From JACZWL01 sp046756445 (GTDB lineage Bacteria; Pseudomonadota; Gammaproteobacteria; Steroidobacterales; Woeseiaceae): a stretch of 43,965 bases of DNA. Where the stretch lies: NCBI GenBank assembly GCA_046756445.1, contig JBHHWI010000012.1, positions 1 to 43,965 of the forward strand, read 5' to 3'. Of the stretch, positions 33,476 through 41,792 are shown in pieces. The position numbers and the translations under genes were made by a program. Numbering within the stretch: position 1 is the first letter of the stretch; every line of letters starts with the position of its first letter. The notes under the pieces are model-generated. The model had not been told where the DNA came from. It was given only the letters and a program-made list of their open reading frames with translations, and did not search any database.

Positions 33476-34027
33476 TTACATCAGGCCGGTTTGCAGCCTC
33501 GCTTCGTCGGACATCATGCCTTGATTCCAGGGCGGATCGAAGACGAGTTCGACACGCACGTCGGAAACGGTGGGAATGATGGCGACCTTCTCCTGCGCAT
33601 CCTGAACGAGGATCTCGCCCATGCCGCAGCCCGGTGCCGTGAGCGTCATGTCGATGCTCACGGAGCGGTTGCCGTCCGGGGCGGGCATCACATCCAGGCG
33701 GTAAACGAGACCGAGATCGACGATATTGATGGGGATTTCCGGATCGTAGCAGGTTTTGAGCTGCTGCCAGATGACCTCCTCGATGTCCTTGTCAGTCGCG
33801 TTCTCGGGGACTTCCGGCGGCGGCACCGGCTCCTTGCCGAGCGCGTCGGCGTCGGCGCCGGCAATGCGAAACAGATTGCCTTCGATATAGACCGTGAAGC
33901 TGCCGCCCAGCGCCTGGGTGATGAAGCCGCTGGTGCCGGCCCGCAGATGCAGCACTTCACCTGCGGGGATGATGACCGCGCTTACGTCACGCGACAGCGA
34001 GAATGGTTCGTTGGTAAATCCGAACAT
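33476..34027 (-). CDS. sufT: Fe-S assembly protein SufT (DUF59 domain)
   Basis: Fe-S cluster maturation factor of 183 residues. The N-terminal part (about 1-85) is the SufT-specific domain, with GEVLHLRAGTSGFITQALGG and FTVYIEGNLFRIAG. The C-terminal DUF59/MIP18 domain (about 90-170) has CYDPEIPINIVDLGLVYRLD, TLTAPGCGMGEILVQD and DPPWNQGMMSDEAR. The ATG at 34027 has GGAG upstream; a much longer open frame running back through sufU has no family support. Last SUF gene in the series, nine bases after sufU. Confidence 0.94.
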   Translation of the reverse strand: MFGFTNEPFSLSRDVSAVIIPAGEVLHLRAGTSGFITQALGGSFTVYIEGNLFRIAGADADALGKEPVPPPEVPENATDKDIEEVIWQQLKTCYDPEIPINIVDLGLVYRLDVMPAPDGNRSVSIDMTLTAPGCGMGEILVQDAQEKVAIIPTVSDVRVELVFDPPWNQGMMSDEARLQTGLM

Positions 34028-34035
34028 GGCGGTGC

Positions 34036-34524
34036 CTACTCCGTGGTCGCCGGTCGGGGATTTCGATGGATGGCCGAGTTCAGCGCATGCCAGGCGAGCG
34101 TGGCGCACTTGACCCGTGACGGAAACTCCCGGACGCCTTCCAGAGCCTCGAGCTTGCCGAGATCGATTCCGTCGCCCGCCGCGTCGCTTGTCTCCGGTTC
34201 GTCGCCGGTCAGCCGCGCGACCAGCGTCGCAAAGTAGCCGAGCGCATCCCTGGTGCTCAGGCCGATGACCGTATCCGTCAGCAGCGAAGCGGAGGCCACC
34301 GAAATCGCGCATCCGGACCCTTCGAAGCAGGCATCGCTTATGCGGTTGTCGGCGTCGATATGAAAATACATCTTGAGCTTGTCGCCGCAAAGCGGATTGA
34401 TGCCCTCCGCCGCGTGCGTGGCGTCGGGAAGTTTGCCGAAATGCCGCGGGCTCCGGGCATGGTCGAGTATGAGTTCCCTGTAAAGCTCCCTGAGCTCCTC
34501 GCTGGACTGGACCATCGATATCAT
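34036..34524 (-). CDS. sufU: Fe-S cluster assembly scaffold/sulfur-transfer protein SufU
   Basis: IscU-fold protein of 162 residues that accepts sulfur from SufS. The three conserved cysteines are C46 (INPLCGDKL), C72 (EGSGCAISVASAS) and C140 (SRVKCATLAWHAL), with D48 as the fourth zinc ligand. About 20 residues lie between C72 and C140 that are absent from IscU (region 107-130, GDEPETSDAAGDGIDLGKLE), which is the SufU hallmark. In Gram-positive bacteria SufU is a zinc-dependent activator of SufS. The start ATG overlaps the sufS stop (ATGA). Confidence 0.94.
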   Translation of the reverse strand: MISMVQSSEELRELYRELILDHARSPRHFGKLPDATHAAEGINPLCGDKLKMYFHIDADNRISDACFEGSGCAISVASASLLTDTVIGLSTRDALGYFATLVARLTGDEPETSDAAGDGIDLGKLEALEGVREFPSRVKCATLAWHALNSAIHRNPRPATTE

Positions 34525-35783
34525 GCCGAAAAAATTTCCTTCGCCTTGCCGAGGCCGTCGATGAGCGCATCGATATCCGGCCTGTTGTTGTACAGGGCGA
34601 GCGATGCGCGCGCCGTTCCCGCGATACCGTAAAAATCCATTACCGGCATCGCGCAGTGATGTCCGGTACGCACGGCGACGCCATGGTGATCGAGGACGGT
34701 GCCGAGATCATGCGGGTGGATGTCGTCGAGCAAGAAAGACTGCAGGCTGGCTTTTCGCTCGGCCGTGCCGAACAAGCGGATGCCGTCCACCGACTCCAGC
34801 TGCGAAGTCAGGTAGCCGAGCAGCTCGTTTTCGTAGGCAGCGACCCGGTCCATGCCCAGAGACCGCAGGTAGTCCACCGTTGCACCCAGGCCGACCGCGC
34901 CGGAGATGTTGGGCGTGCCGGCCTCGAACTTGTACGGAATGTCGTTGTAGGTCGTACCTTCGAATCTGACCTCGAGAATCATGTCGCCGCCGCCCTGGTA
35001 CGGCGGCATCTTCTCCAGATGTGCTTCCTTTCCGAACAGGATGCCGATTCCCGTCGGCCCGAACATCTTGTGGCCGGAGAACGCATAGAAGTCGCAGTCC
35101 AGGGCCTGCAGGTCGACCGGCATGTGCGGCACCGCCTGGGCCCCGTCGACGATTACCGGAATATCACGATCATGGGCCTCGGCGACGATTCGGGCCAGCG
35201 GCAGAATGCTGCCCAGCGCGTTCGATACGTGTGCAATGGCCAGCATTTTGACCTGGTCATCGAGCATCGCGATCAGGGCGTCCGCCTCGACCTGTCCACG
35301 CTGGTCGATCGGCGCGACCAGCAGCCCGGCGCCGGTCTGCTCGCAGACGATTTGCCACGGCACGATGTTTGAGTGATGTTCGAGGTGCGTGATCAGGATC
35401 TTGTCGCCGGGCTTCAGGTTCGGTCGGCAGAAGCTCTGGGCGACGAGGTTGATCGACTCGGTCGTGCCGCTGGTGTAGACCACTTCTCTTCTGGAGCGCG
35501 CTTTGATGAACCGCGCAATCCTGTCACGCGCACCTTCGTACGCCTCGGTCGCCCGGTTACTCAGCGTGTACACACCGCGATGAACGTTTGCATGGTCGTG
35601 GCGCTGATATTCGGCAATCGTATCGATCACGATGGCTGGTTGCTGGGAAGAAGCGGCACTGTCAAGAAAGACCATTGCATGATCGTTGACGCGTTGCCCG
35701 AGCGTCGGAAAATCGCTTCGGCAATTCGAGATATCGAAGACCTCGTTTCGTGCGTCCGGAAGCCTGGCCTGCCGCTCGCTCAT
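34521..35783 (-). CDS. sufS: Cysteine desulfurase SufS
   Basis: PLP enzyme that removes sulfur from L-cysteine as a persulfide and hands it to SufU. The 420 residues carry the group II signature: DSAASSQQP (about 41-49), ITHLEHHSNIVPWQ (about 130), DGAQAVPHMP, SGHKMFGPTG with PLP lysine K239, and the catalytic loop VRTGHHCAMP with C377. The ATG start overlaps the sufD stop (ATGA), so the pair is translationally coupled. Confidence 0.96.
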   Translation of the reverse strand: MSERQARLPDARNEVFDISNCRSDFPTLGQRVNDHAMVFLDSAASSQQPAIVIDTIAEYQRHDHANVHRGVYTLSNRATEAYEGARDRIARFIKARSRREVVYTSGTTESINLVAQSFCRPNLKPGDKILITHLEHHSNIVPWQIVCEQTGAGLLVAPIDQRGQVEADALIAMLDDQVKMLAIAHVSNALGSILPLARIVAEAHDRDIPVIVDGAQAVPHMPVDLQALDCDFYAFSGHKMFGPTGIGILFGKEAHLEKMPPYQGGGDMILEVRFEGTTYNDIPYKFEAGTPNISGAVGLGATVDYLRSLGMDRVAAYENELLGYLTSQLESVDGIRLFGTAERKASLQSFLLDDIHPHDLGTVLDHHGVAVRTGHHCAMPVMDFYGIAGTARASLALYNNRPDIDALIDGLGKAKEIFSA

Positions 35784-37054
35784 CGGGCATCTCCCCCGAT
35801 CAAAGCGTTCAGCCGCCGATCGGTCGCCGCGGCAATGAGCTCATGCGCCTGCGGTACCGGAGAAGCCGACAGAATCCGTGCGGCGAACGCCCGGGTCAGG
35901 AGTTGCGACGCCTCGTCCCGGTCGAGACCTCGCGAGCGGAGATAGAAGAGGGCGGAATTGTCCAGCTGGCCGACAGTCGCGCCGTGCGCGCATTTCACGT
36001 CGTCCGCGTAAATCTCCAGCTCCGGCTTGGTGTCGATTTCCGCCGTCTCCGATAACAGCAGATTGTGATTCGACTGCTCGGCGTCGGTGCCGTCCGCGCC
36101 CTCGTGAACGATCGCCTTGCCGTTGAATACGCAGCGGGCACGGCCGCCCAGTATGCCGCGGTATTCTTCCCTGCTGACCGCGGGGCCCGTGCGATGGTCT
36201 ATGCGAGTGTGATTGTCGATGTGCTGCCTGTCACCGGCCACATAAAGGCCATGCAGAGTGGCGGTGGCACCGGGACCACTGATATCGACAAAAACGTCGT
36301 TACGGATCAACAAACCACCGAAATCGAAACTCGCGTAATCGAGTTGCGCGTCTTTCTCCAGTTCTGCAATCAGCCTGCCGACCTGGAGATGGGTTTCGGC
36401 TCTTTCCTGCAAGCGCACATAGCCGACCCGGGCGCCATTGCCGACGATCAGCTGAATGACGGTGTTTGCAAACTGCGCGTCTGTTCCCGTGGAGACATGT
36501 GCTTCGATGATGTCGATTTCCGCACCCGCCTCGACATCGATGATGAGCCTCGCCTGGGTGAGGTTGCCGGGTTCGTCGACGAACAGGAATCCCAGCGGCT
36601 TCGCCGAATCGGCGGCCGCCCGGATACTCGCTCGCAAGCCGTCCCGTAACAGTGCCGCGTTGAAGCTCGTCATCTGATCGTCGGCAACGATCGACGGCGT
36701 GCTCGCATCGTCACTGAGCCTGGTGAAGTCGACGCCTGGGTACGAAACGGACCCGGCGATGCCGTTTGCGATGAGAACCCAGTTTGCTTCGACATTCTCG
36801 CGAACACCGCTGACGGACCGTTCCGCGTCGCTGCTCAGTGTCGCTTCGGGCGAGGTGTTAGATCCGCTTTTCAGCCATGCGTTGCTGAGATCGATGGCCT
36901 GCCGGAGGTTCGTGTATTTCCAGTCCTCGTCCCGCATCGTCGGGAATCCGTGTTTCACAAACTGCGCCAGCGCTGCCTTTCGCGCAGGCGCAAGTGCGTC
37001 CTGCGGCAACTGATTGACGGCCGCCTCGAGCAGATCGTGCGCGATGGCAGTCAT
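35780..37054 (-). CDS. sufD: Fe-S cluster assembly protein SufD
   Basis: SufB partner in the SufBC2D scaffold. The 424 residues begin with the DEDWKYTNLR motif typical of SufD (about 41-50). The C-terminal beta-helix core contains LHGLYVAGDRQHIDNHTRIDH and VFNGKAIVHEGADGTDAEQS, the latter including the conserved His-region at the SufB interface, and KCAHGATVGQLDNSALFYLRSRGLD. It overlaps sufC by four bases upstream and sufS by four bases downstream. Confidence 0.94.
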   Translation of the reverse strand: MTAIAHDLLEAAVNQLPQDALAPARKAALAQFVKHGFPTMRDEDWKYTNLRQAIDLSNAWLKSGSNTSPEATLSSDAERSVSGVRENVEANWVLIANGIAGSVSYPGVDFTRLSDDASTPSIVADDQMTSFNAALLRDGLRASIRAAADSAKPLGFLFVDEPGNLTQARLIIDVEAGAEIDIIEAHVSTGTDAQFANTVIQLIVGNGARVGYVRLQERAETHLQVGRLIAELEKDAQLDYASFDFGGLLIRNDVFVDISGPGATATLHGLYVAGDRQHIDNHTRIDHRTGPAVSREEYRGILGGRARCVFNGKAIVHEGADGTDAEQSNHNLLLSETAEIDTKPELEIYADDVKCAHGATVGQLDNSALFYLRSRGLDRDEASQLLTRAFAARILSASPVPQAHELIAAATDRRLNALIGGDAR

Positions 37055-37803
37055 TCGCCTGACGCCTCGCGCACCCAGTCGTAGCCCTTCTCTTCGAGCT
37101 GCACCGCAAGTGACTTGTCGCCGGAACGAACGATTCGGCCTCTCGACAGCACATGTACGTAATCGGGCTCGACGTAGTCGAGCAGTCGCTGATAGTGGGT
37201 TACGAGGACAATTGCGCGATCCGGGCTGCGCAGGGCATTCACGCCTTCGGCAACCGCTTTCAACGCGTCGATGTCGAGACCGGAGTCGGTTTCATCCAGC
37301 ACGGCCAGCCTGGGCTCGAGCATCGCCATCTGCAGGATCTCGTTGCGTTTCTTTTCGCCGCCGGAGAATCCCTCGTTGACGCCGCGGTTGAGAAACGCGG
37401 GATCCATGTCCAGCACTTTCATCTTCTCCCGCGCAAGCTGCAGGAACTCGAAAGCATCGATCTCGTTCCGGCCATCGTGCTTGCGCCTGGCGTTCATCGC
37501 CGCTTTCAGCAGATAGGCGTTGTTGACCCCGGGAATCTCCACGGGGTACTGAAAGCCCAGGAATATGCCTTCCCGGGCGCGTTCTTCCGGTGCGAGCCCG
37601 AGCAGATCCGCTCCGTCGTAGCGCACGGAGCCGCTGGTTACGATGTAATCTTCGTGACCGGCAATCACCTGCGCGAGCGTGCTCTTTCCGGAGCCGTTCG
37701 GCCCCATGATTGCGTGTACTTCTCCCGCGTTGACCCTGAGCGAGAGGCCGTTAAGGATCTCGGCGTCCCCGACGGTAACGTTGAGGTTGTCTATTTCAAG
37801 CAT
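37051..37803 (-). CDS. sufC: Fe-S assembly ATPase SufC
   Basis: ABC-type ATPase of the SufBC2D scaffold, 250 residues. Walker A is GPNGSGKST (about 34-42), the signature is GFSGGEKKRNEILQMA, and Walker B is LAVLDETDSGLDIDALK, all intact. The ATG at 37803 is chosen because MLEIDNLNVTVGD matches the family; the open frame continues back across sufB without family support. It overlaps the sufB stop by one base (TAATG). Confidence 0.97.
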   Translation of the reverse strand: MLEIDNLNVTVGDAEILNGLSLRVNAGEVHAIMGPNGSGKSTLAQVIAGHEDYIVTSGSVRYDGADLLGLAPEERAREGIFLGFQYPVEIPGVNNAYLLKAAMNARRKHDGRNEIDAFEFLQLAREKMKVLDMDPAFLNRGVNEGFSGGEKKRNEILQMAMLEPRLAVLDETDSGLDIDALKAVAEGVNALRSPDRAIVLVTHYQRLLDYVEPDYVHVLSRGRIVRSGDKSLAVQLEEKGYDWVREASGE

Positions 37804-39251
37804 TAGCCCACTGCGCCTTCCAGACTGACGTTGAGCAGATTCTGAGCTTCGACGGCAAACTCCATGGGCAACTCCTTGAACACCTCCTTGCAGAATCCGT
37901 TGACGATCATGTTGACGGCGTCTTCGGCTGAAATGCCACGCTGCCGGCAATAGAACAGCTGGTCTTCGGAAATTTTCGATGTCGTTGCTTCGTGCTCGAC
38001 TTTCGCAGTCAGGTTTCTTACTTCCATGTAAGGGAATGTGTGGGCGCCACAGTCCCTGCCGATCAACAGAGAATCGCATTGCGTGTGATTGCGCGCGTGG
38101 TCGGCTTGCGGCATGACCCGTACCAGGCCCCTGTAGGAGTTCTGTGCGCGACCCGCCGAGAGGCCCTTCGAGACAATAGTGCTCCTGGTGTTTTTGCCGA
38201 TATGGATCATCTTCGTCCCGGTATCTGCCTGTTGCATGTTGTTGGCGACGGCAACCGAATAAAACTCGCCCACCGAGTTTTCGCCACGCAATATGCAACT
38301 CGGATACTTCCAGGTGATCGCGGAGCCGGTCTCCACCTGGGTCCAGGAGATCTTCGAGTTGGCCCCGCGGCAATCGCCGCGCTTGGTGACAAAGTTATAA
38401 ATGCCGCCCCTGCCTTCTTCGTCGCCCGGATACCAGTTTTGCACGGTCGAGTACTTGATCCCGGCGCCTTCGAGTGCGACCAGCTCGACAACGGCCGCGT
38501 GTAGCTGGTTCTCGTCACGCATCGGCGCCGTGCAACCCTCGAGATAGCTCACGTAACTGCCTTCGTCCGCAATGATCAGGGTCCTCTCGAACTGACCGGT
38601 GTTGGCGGCATTGATCCGGAAGTAGGTTGACAATTCCATCGGGCAACGCACCCCCTTCGGCACATAGACGAAGGAGCCGTCGCTGAATACCGCAGAGTTC
38701 AGTGTTGCGAAGAAATTATCCCTGTACGGAACGACCGAGCCGAGATATTTCCTGACAAGCTCGGGATGGTTCGTGACCGCTTCGGAGAACGGGCAAAAGA
38801 TGACGCCGGCTTCCGACAGCTTCTCCTTGAATGTCGTCGCGACAGACACGCTGTCGAATACCGCATCTACCGCGACACCGGCCAGTACTGCCCGCTCGTG
38901 CAACGGGATGCCGAGTTTGTCGTAGGTCTCGAGCAGCTTCGGATCGACTTCGTCGAGACTCTTCGGTCGATCGTCGTCGGATATCGGCGCCGCGTAATAG
39001 GAAATGTCCTGATAGTCGATCTTCGGATAGCGCACGTGTGCCCAACTCGGTTCCTGCATGGTCAACCAGTGCCGAAAGGCCTTGAGACGCCATTCGAGCA
39101 TGAAGCCGGGTTCATTTTTCCTGGCCGAAATCGCCCGTACGATCTCCTCGTCCAGCCCGGGCGGCAGGCTGTCCGTGTCGATCTCGGTCACGAAGCCGTG
39201 TTCGTAGCGGCGATTGACCAGTGACTCGATGTTATCTCTGTCGGCGGACAC
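37803..39251 (-). CDS. sufB: Fe-S cluster assembly protein SufB
   Basis: Central scaffold on which the cluster forms, 482 residues. Family motifs include DISYYAAPISDDDRPKSLDE (about 67-86), FVYVPKGVRCPMELSTYFRI (about 205-224), LIIADEGSYVSYLEGCTAP, KGLSAGRAQNSYRGLV and CDSLLIGRDCGAHTFPYMEV, where the last cysteine region provides a cluster ligand. GTG at 39251 is the start, with AGGAAG upstream, four bases after the regulator gene. First structural gene of the SUF operon. Confidence 0.97.
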   Translation of the reverse strand: MSADRDNIESLVNRRYEHGFVTEIDTDSLPPGLDEEIVRAISARKNEPGFMLEWRLKAFRHWLTMQEPSWAHVRYPKIDYQDISYYAAPISDDDRPKSLDEVDPKLLETYDKLGIPLHERAVLAGVAVDAVFDSVSVATTFKEKLSEAGVIFCPFSEAVTNHPELVRKYLGSVVPYRDNFFATLNSAVFSDGSFVYVPKGVRCPMELSTYFRINAANTGQFERTLIIADEGSYVSYLEGCTAPMRDENQLHAAVVELVALEGAGIKYSTVQNWYPGDEEGRGGIYNFVTKRGDCRGANSKISWTQVETGSAITWKYPSCILRGENSVGEFYSVAVANNMQQADTGTKMIHIGKNTRSTIVSKGLSAGRAQNSYRGLVRVMPQADHARNHTQCDSLLIGRDCGAHTFPYMEVRNLTAKVEHEATTSKISEDQLFYCRQRGISAEDAVNMIVNGFCKEVFKELPMEFAVEAQNLLNVSLEGAVG

Positions 39252-39255
39252 CGGA

Positions 39256-39717
39256 TCAGGGCTTCCTTGTAACGTTGATCGGAATGCCGCCCAGGTCGAA
39301 CCTGGGCACCGGGCTGTTTGCGCGCTGCAGGTCTGCCAGGCTTATGTCGTCGAGAGCCCGGCGGATCGCGATGTTGATCCGCTGCCAGGCGCTGCCGACA
39401 TCGCAATTCGACTCGTAGTCGCAGTGGCTTTCGCTCTTGGAGCATTCGGTAATCGAGACGGGCCCCTCCAGGGCATCGATGACGTCTGCGGCGCTTATCT
39501 GATCGGGCTGCCGGGCCAGCCGGTAGCCGCCGCGGGTACCGCGCGTCGACAGCACCAGCCCCGCTTTTGCCAGTGCTTTCAACAGCTTGCTGACAGTCGG
39601 CGGGGCGATTCCGCTGGCCTCGGCAAGCTCCGTGGCACTGACGCAGTCCGGACCGCTGCTGGCCAGTCGGGCCAGCAGCACCGTGCCGTAGTCGGTCAAT
39701 TTGCTCATGCGCAACAT
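39256..39717 (-). CDS. Rrf2-family Fe-S-sensing regulator of the SUF operon
   Basis: A winged-helix repressor of 153 residues. The DNA-binding half has LTDYGTVLLARLAS, SATELAEASGIAPPTVSKLLKALAKAG and the recognition wing TRGTRGGYRLAR. Three cysteines at 92, 99 and 105 match almost exactly the [2Fe-2S] ligands of E. coli IscR (92, 98, 104). It therefore likely senses cluster status and represses its own operon when clusters are plentiful. GGAG seven bases ahead of the ATG at 39717 supports that start. It is the first gene of the SUF operon; a palindrome 26 bases upstream is the likely operator. Confidence 0.94.
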   Translation of the reverse strand: MLRMSKLTDYGTVLLARLASSGPDCVSATELAEASGIAPPTVSKLLKALAKAGLVLSTRGTRGGYRLARQPDQISAADVIDALEGPVSITECSKSESHCDYESNCDVGSAWQRINIAIRRALDDISLADLQRANSPVPRFDLGGIPINVTRKP

Positions 39718-39742
39718 GGCGGCGCTCCGTTGCCAGGAATAG

Positions 39743-39759
39743 AGGACTATTTTAGTCCT
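39743..39759. promoter_or_regulatory. Palindromic operator, IscR type 1-like, upstream of the SUF operon
   Basis: AGGACTA-TTT-TAGTCCT is a perfect 7-base inverted repeat. Its core on the minus strand, GACTAAAATAGTC (39745-39757), fits the GACTRWWWYAGTC core of IscR type 1 sites. The outer ATA/TAT parts are only partly conserved. On the minus strand it contains TAAAAT, a plausible -10 box of the SUF promoter, with a weak -35 (TGGCCT) 17 bases upstream, so binding would block transcription. Confidence 0.65.
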
Positions 39760-39923
39760 ATTTATGGGCCCAGGCCAGCCGAAAACAAGGTTTCAACAGG
39801 GGTTCCGTCACCGTCGCCGGCAGGCATGCCCGCCGGGATTATTTGCTATCCTAGCCCGTCATCCGCCGCCGGCGGGTCAGAACAACAAGCAAATACCGAA
39901 ACCAAGAATCTGGAGAGTGCTCG

Positions 39924-40943
39924 ATGAACGTGAATGAACTGAATTCCGTGGCAAACGCCATGCTGGCAAACGGCAAGGGAATACTGGCCGCGGATGAGAG
40001 TTCTCCGACCATCAAGAAACGCTTCGACTCGATCGACACCGAATCGACCGAAGAAAACCGGCGTCGCTACCGGGAAATGCTGTTCACCACCGACGGCATC
40101 GCCGACTATATCGGCGCTGTGATCCTGTTCGACGAGACCATGCGTCAGAGCACCGGCGAAGGCGTCCCGTTTTCGAAATATCTCGCCGACCGGGGCATCA
40201 TTCCCGGCATCAAGGTCGACAAGGGCGCCAAGGCGCTCGCCGGTTTCCCCGGTGAGACGGTCACCGAGGGGCTCGACGGCCTCAGAGACCGGCTGGAAGA
40301 ATACGGCGCCATGGGTGCGCAGTTCGCCAAGTGGCGCGCGGTCATCCATATCGGCGACGGCATTCCGTCCGACTACGGCATCAGCGCCAATGCGCATGCG
40401 CTTGCCCGTTACGCGGCCCTGTGCCAGGAAGCCGGCATCGTGCCGATCGTCGAGCCCGAAGTCCTTATGGACGGCGACCATGGCATCGAGCGATGCGAGG
40501 AAGTCACCGCCGCGACACTCGACGCCGTGTTTGCCCAGCAGAGAGCACACCGTGTCGCGCTCGAGGGCATCGTCCTCAAGCCGAACATGGTGATCTCGGG
40601 CAGTGAGGCATCCGATCGTGCCGACCCGCGGACGGTCGCCCAGGCCACGCTGCGATGTCTGAAGGCACACGTACCGGCCGAGGTCCCCGGCATCGCATTC
40701 CTGTCCGGCGGACAGACCGCGGAAGAGGCAACCGAGCACCTGGGGCTGATGAACCGGATGGGCGGGCTGCCCTGGGAGCTTTCGTTCTCCTATGGGCGTG
40801 CCTTGCAGGCGCCGGCACTGGATGCGTGGCGCGGCAACGAGGCGAACTTCACCGCCGGGCAGGCGGCGTTGTACAAGAGAGCCAGGCTGAACGGCCTTGC
40901 GCATCTCGGCGAGTATGAGGTCGCAATGGAGTCGGCAGCTTAA
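39924..40943 (+). CDS. Class I fructose-bisphosphate aldolase, eukaryote-type
   Basis: Schiff-base aldolase of glycolysis/gluconeogenesis, cleaving fructose-1,6-bisphosphate to two triose phosphates. The 339 residues belong to the animal/plant-type family: GKGILAADESSPTIKKRF (about 18-35), GQTAEEATEHL, FSYGRALQAPAL, and the Schiff-base lysine K219 in GIVLKPNMV. Most bacteria use the class II zinc enzyme or the DhnA-type class I enzyme instead. GGAGAG precedes the ATG at 39924. It is divergent from the SUF operon across a 206-base gap and is followed by mlaF after 15 bases. Confidence 0.94.
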   Translation: MNVNELNSVANAMLANGKGILAADESSPTIKKRFDSIDTESTEENRRRYREMLFTTDGIADYIGAVILFDETMRQSTGEGVPFSKYLADRGIIPGIKVDKGAKALAGFPGETVTEGLDGLRDRLEEYGAMGAQFAKWRAVIHIGDGIPSDYGISANAHALARYAALCQEAGIVPIVEPEVLMDGDHGIERCEEVTAATLDAVFAQQRAHRVALEGIVLKPNMVISGSEASDRADPRTVAQATLRCLKAHVPAEVPGIAFLSGGQTAEEATEHLGLMNRMGGLPWELSFSYGRALQAPALDAWRGNEANFTAGQAALYKRARLNGLAHLGEYEVAMESAA

Positions 40944-40958
40944 GCCCTGTGCCGCCAG

Positions 40959-41774
40959 ATGAACGATGGGGCCGACAATCTGATCGAGATACGGGATCTG
41001 GATTTTGCCCGCGGGGCACGGCAGATCTTCAAGAACCTGAATATCGAGATCAAGCGCGGCCAGGTAACGGCCATCATGGGCCCGAGCGGCACGGGCAAGA
41101 CCACGCTGCTGGGCCTCATTACCCGCCAGTTGGTGCCGGATCGCGGCAGCATCATCGTTGACGGTATCGATATCTCGGTCCTGAACCAGAAGGCGCTTTA
41201 CAAGTTTCGGCGACGGTTCGGGATGCTGTTTCAGAACGGCGCCCTGCTGACGGACATCAATGTCTTCGAAAACGTCGCTTTTCCGTTACGCGAACACACC
41301 AAGCTCCCCAACCGGTTGATCCGCCATATTGTGCTGACAAAACTGCACGCCGTGGGCCTCAGGGGAGCCGCCGACATGATGCCTGCGGAGTTGTCGGGCG
41401 GCATGTCGCGGCGGGTCGCGCTGGCCCGGGCGATGGTGATGGATCCGGACATCCTGGTCTACGACGAGCCCTTCGTCGGGCTGGATCCGATATCGATGGG
41501 GGTCATCGTGAGGCTGGTACGGCAGATGAATGATGCGCTCGGGATCTCGAGCATTCTCGTCAGCCATGACGTACAGGAGGTTTCCACCGTAGCCGACTGC
41601 AGCTACCTGATCTCCGACGGCAAGGTTGCGGCCTCGGGCAGCCCGGCCGAACTCAGCCAGACCAGTTCGCGACTGGTCCGGCAATTCATGCACGGCATGG
41701 CCGACGGTCCGGTCGCGTTTCATTATGCCGCGCCGGACTATGCCGAGCAGCTGCTGGGCAGGGATTCAGAGTAG
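40959..41774 (+). CDS. mlaF: Phospholipid ABC transporter ATP-binding protein MlaF
   Basis: ATPase of the MlaFEDB complex in the inner membrane, which moves phospholipids between the membranes to keep outer-membrane lipid asymmetry. The 271 residues contain Walker A GPSGTGKTT, the Q-loop FQNGALLTDINVFENVAFPLRE, the signature ELSGGMSRRVALARAM and Walker B ILVYDEPFVGLDPIS, followed by SHDVQEV. The C-terminal segment after about residue 240 is a short Mla-type tail. The ATG at 40959 has no good ribosome binding site, 15 bases after the aldolase. Confidence 0.95.
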   Translation: MNDGADNLIEIRDLDFARGARQIFKNLNIEIKRGQVTAIMGPSGTGKTTLLGLITRQLVPDRGSIIVDGIDISVLNQKALYKFRRRFGMLFQNGALLTDINVFENVAFPLREHTKLPNRLIRHIVLTKLHAVGLRGAADMMPAELSGGMSRRVALARAMVMDPDILVYDEPFVGLDPISMGVIVRLVRQMNDALGISSILVSHDVQEVSTVADCSYLISDGKVAASGSPAELSQTSSRLVRQFMHGMADGPVAFHYAAPDYAEQLLGRDSE

Positions 41775-41792
41775 GCCTCGGTCCGACTGTCG

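Noticed and set aside
34028..34570. Long N-terminal extension of sufT running back over sufU
   Set aside because: The extra residues are low-complexity Arg/Gly sequence from the wrong frame of sufU; MFGFTNEPFSLSRD with GGAG upstream is the normal SufT start.
37804..38373. Long N-terminal extension of sufC into sufB
   Set aside because: SufC is about 250 residues and starts with MLEIDNL at 37803; the extension is an out-of-frame reading of sufB.
39846..40904. A 352-codon minus-strand open frame antisense to the aldolase gene
   Set aside because: No recognisable motif; the plus-strand aldolase is intact with its Schiff-base lysine.
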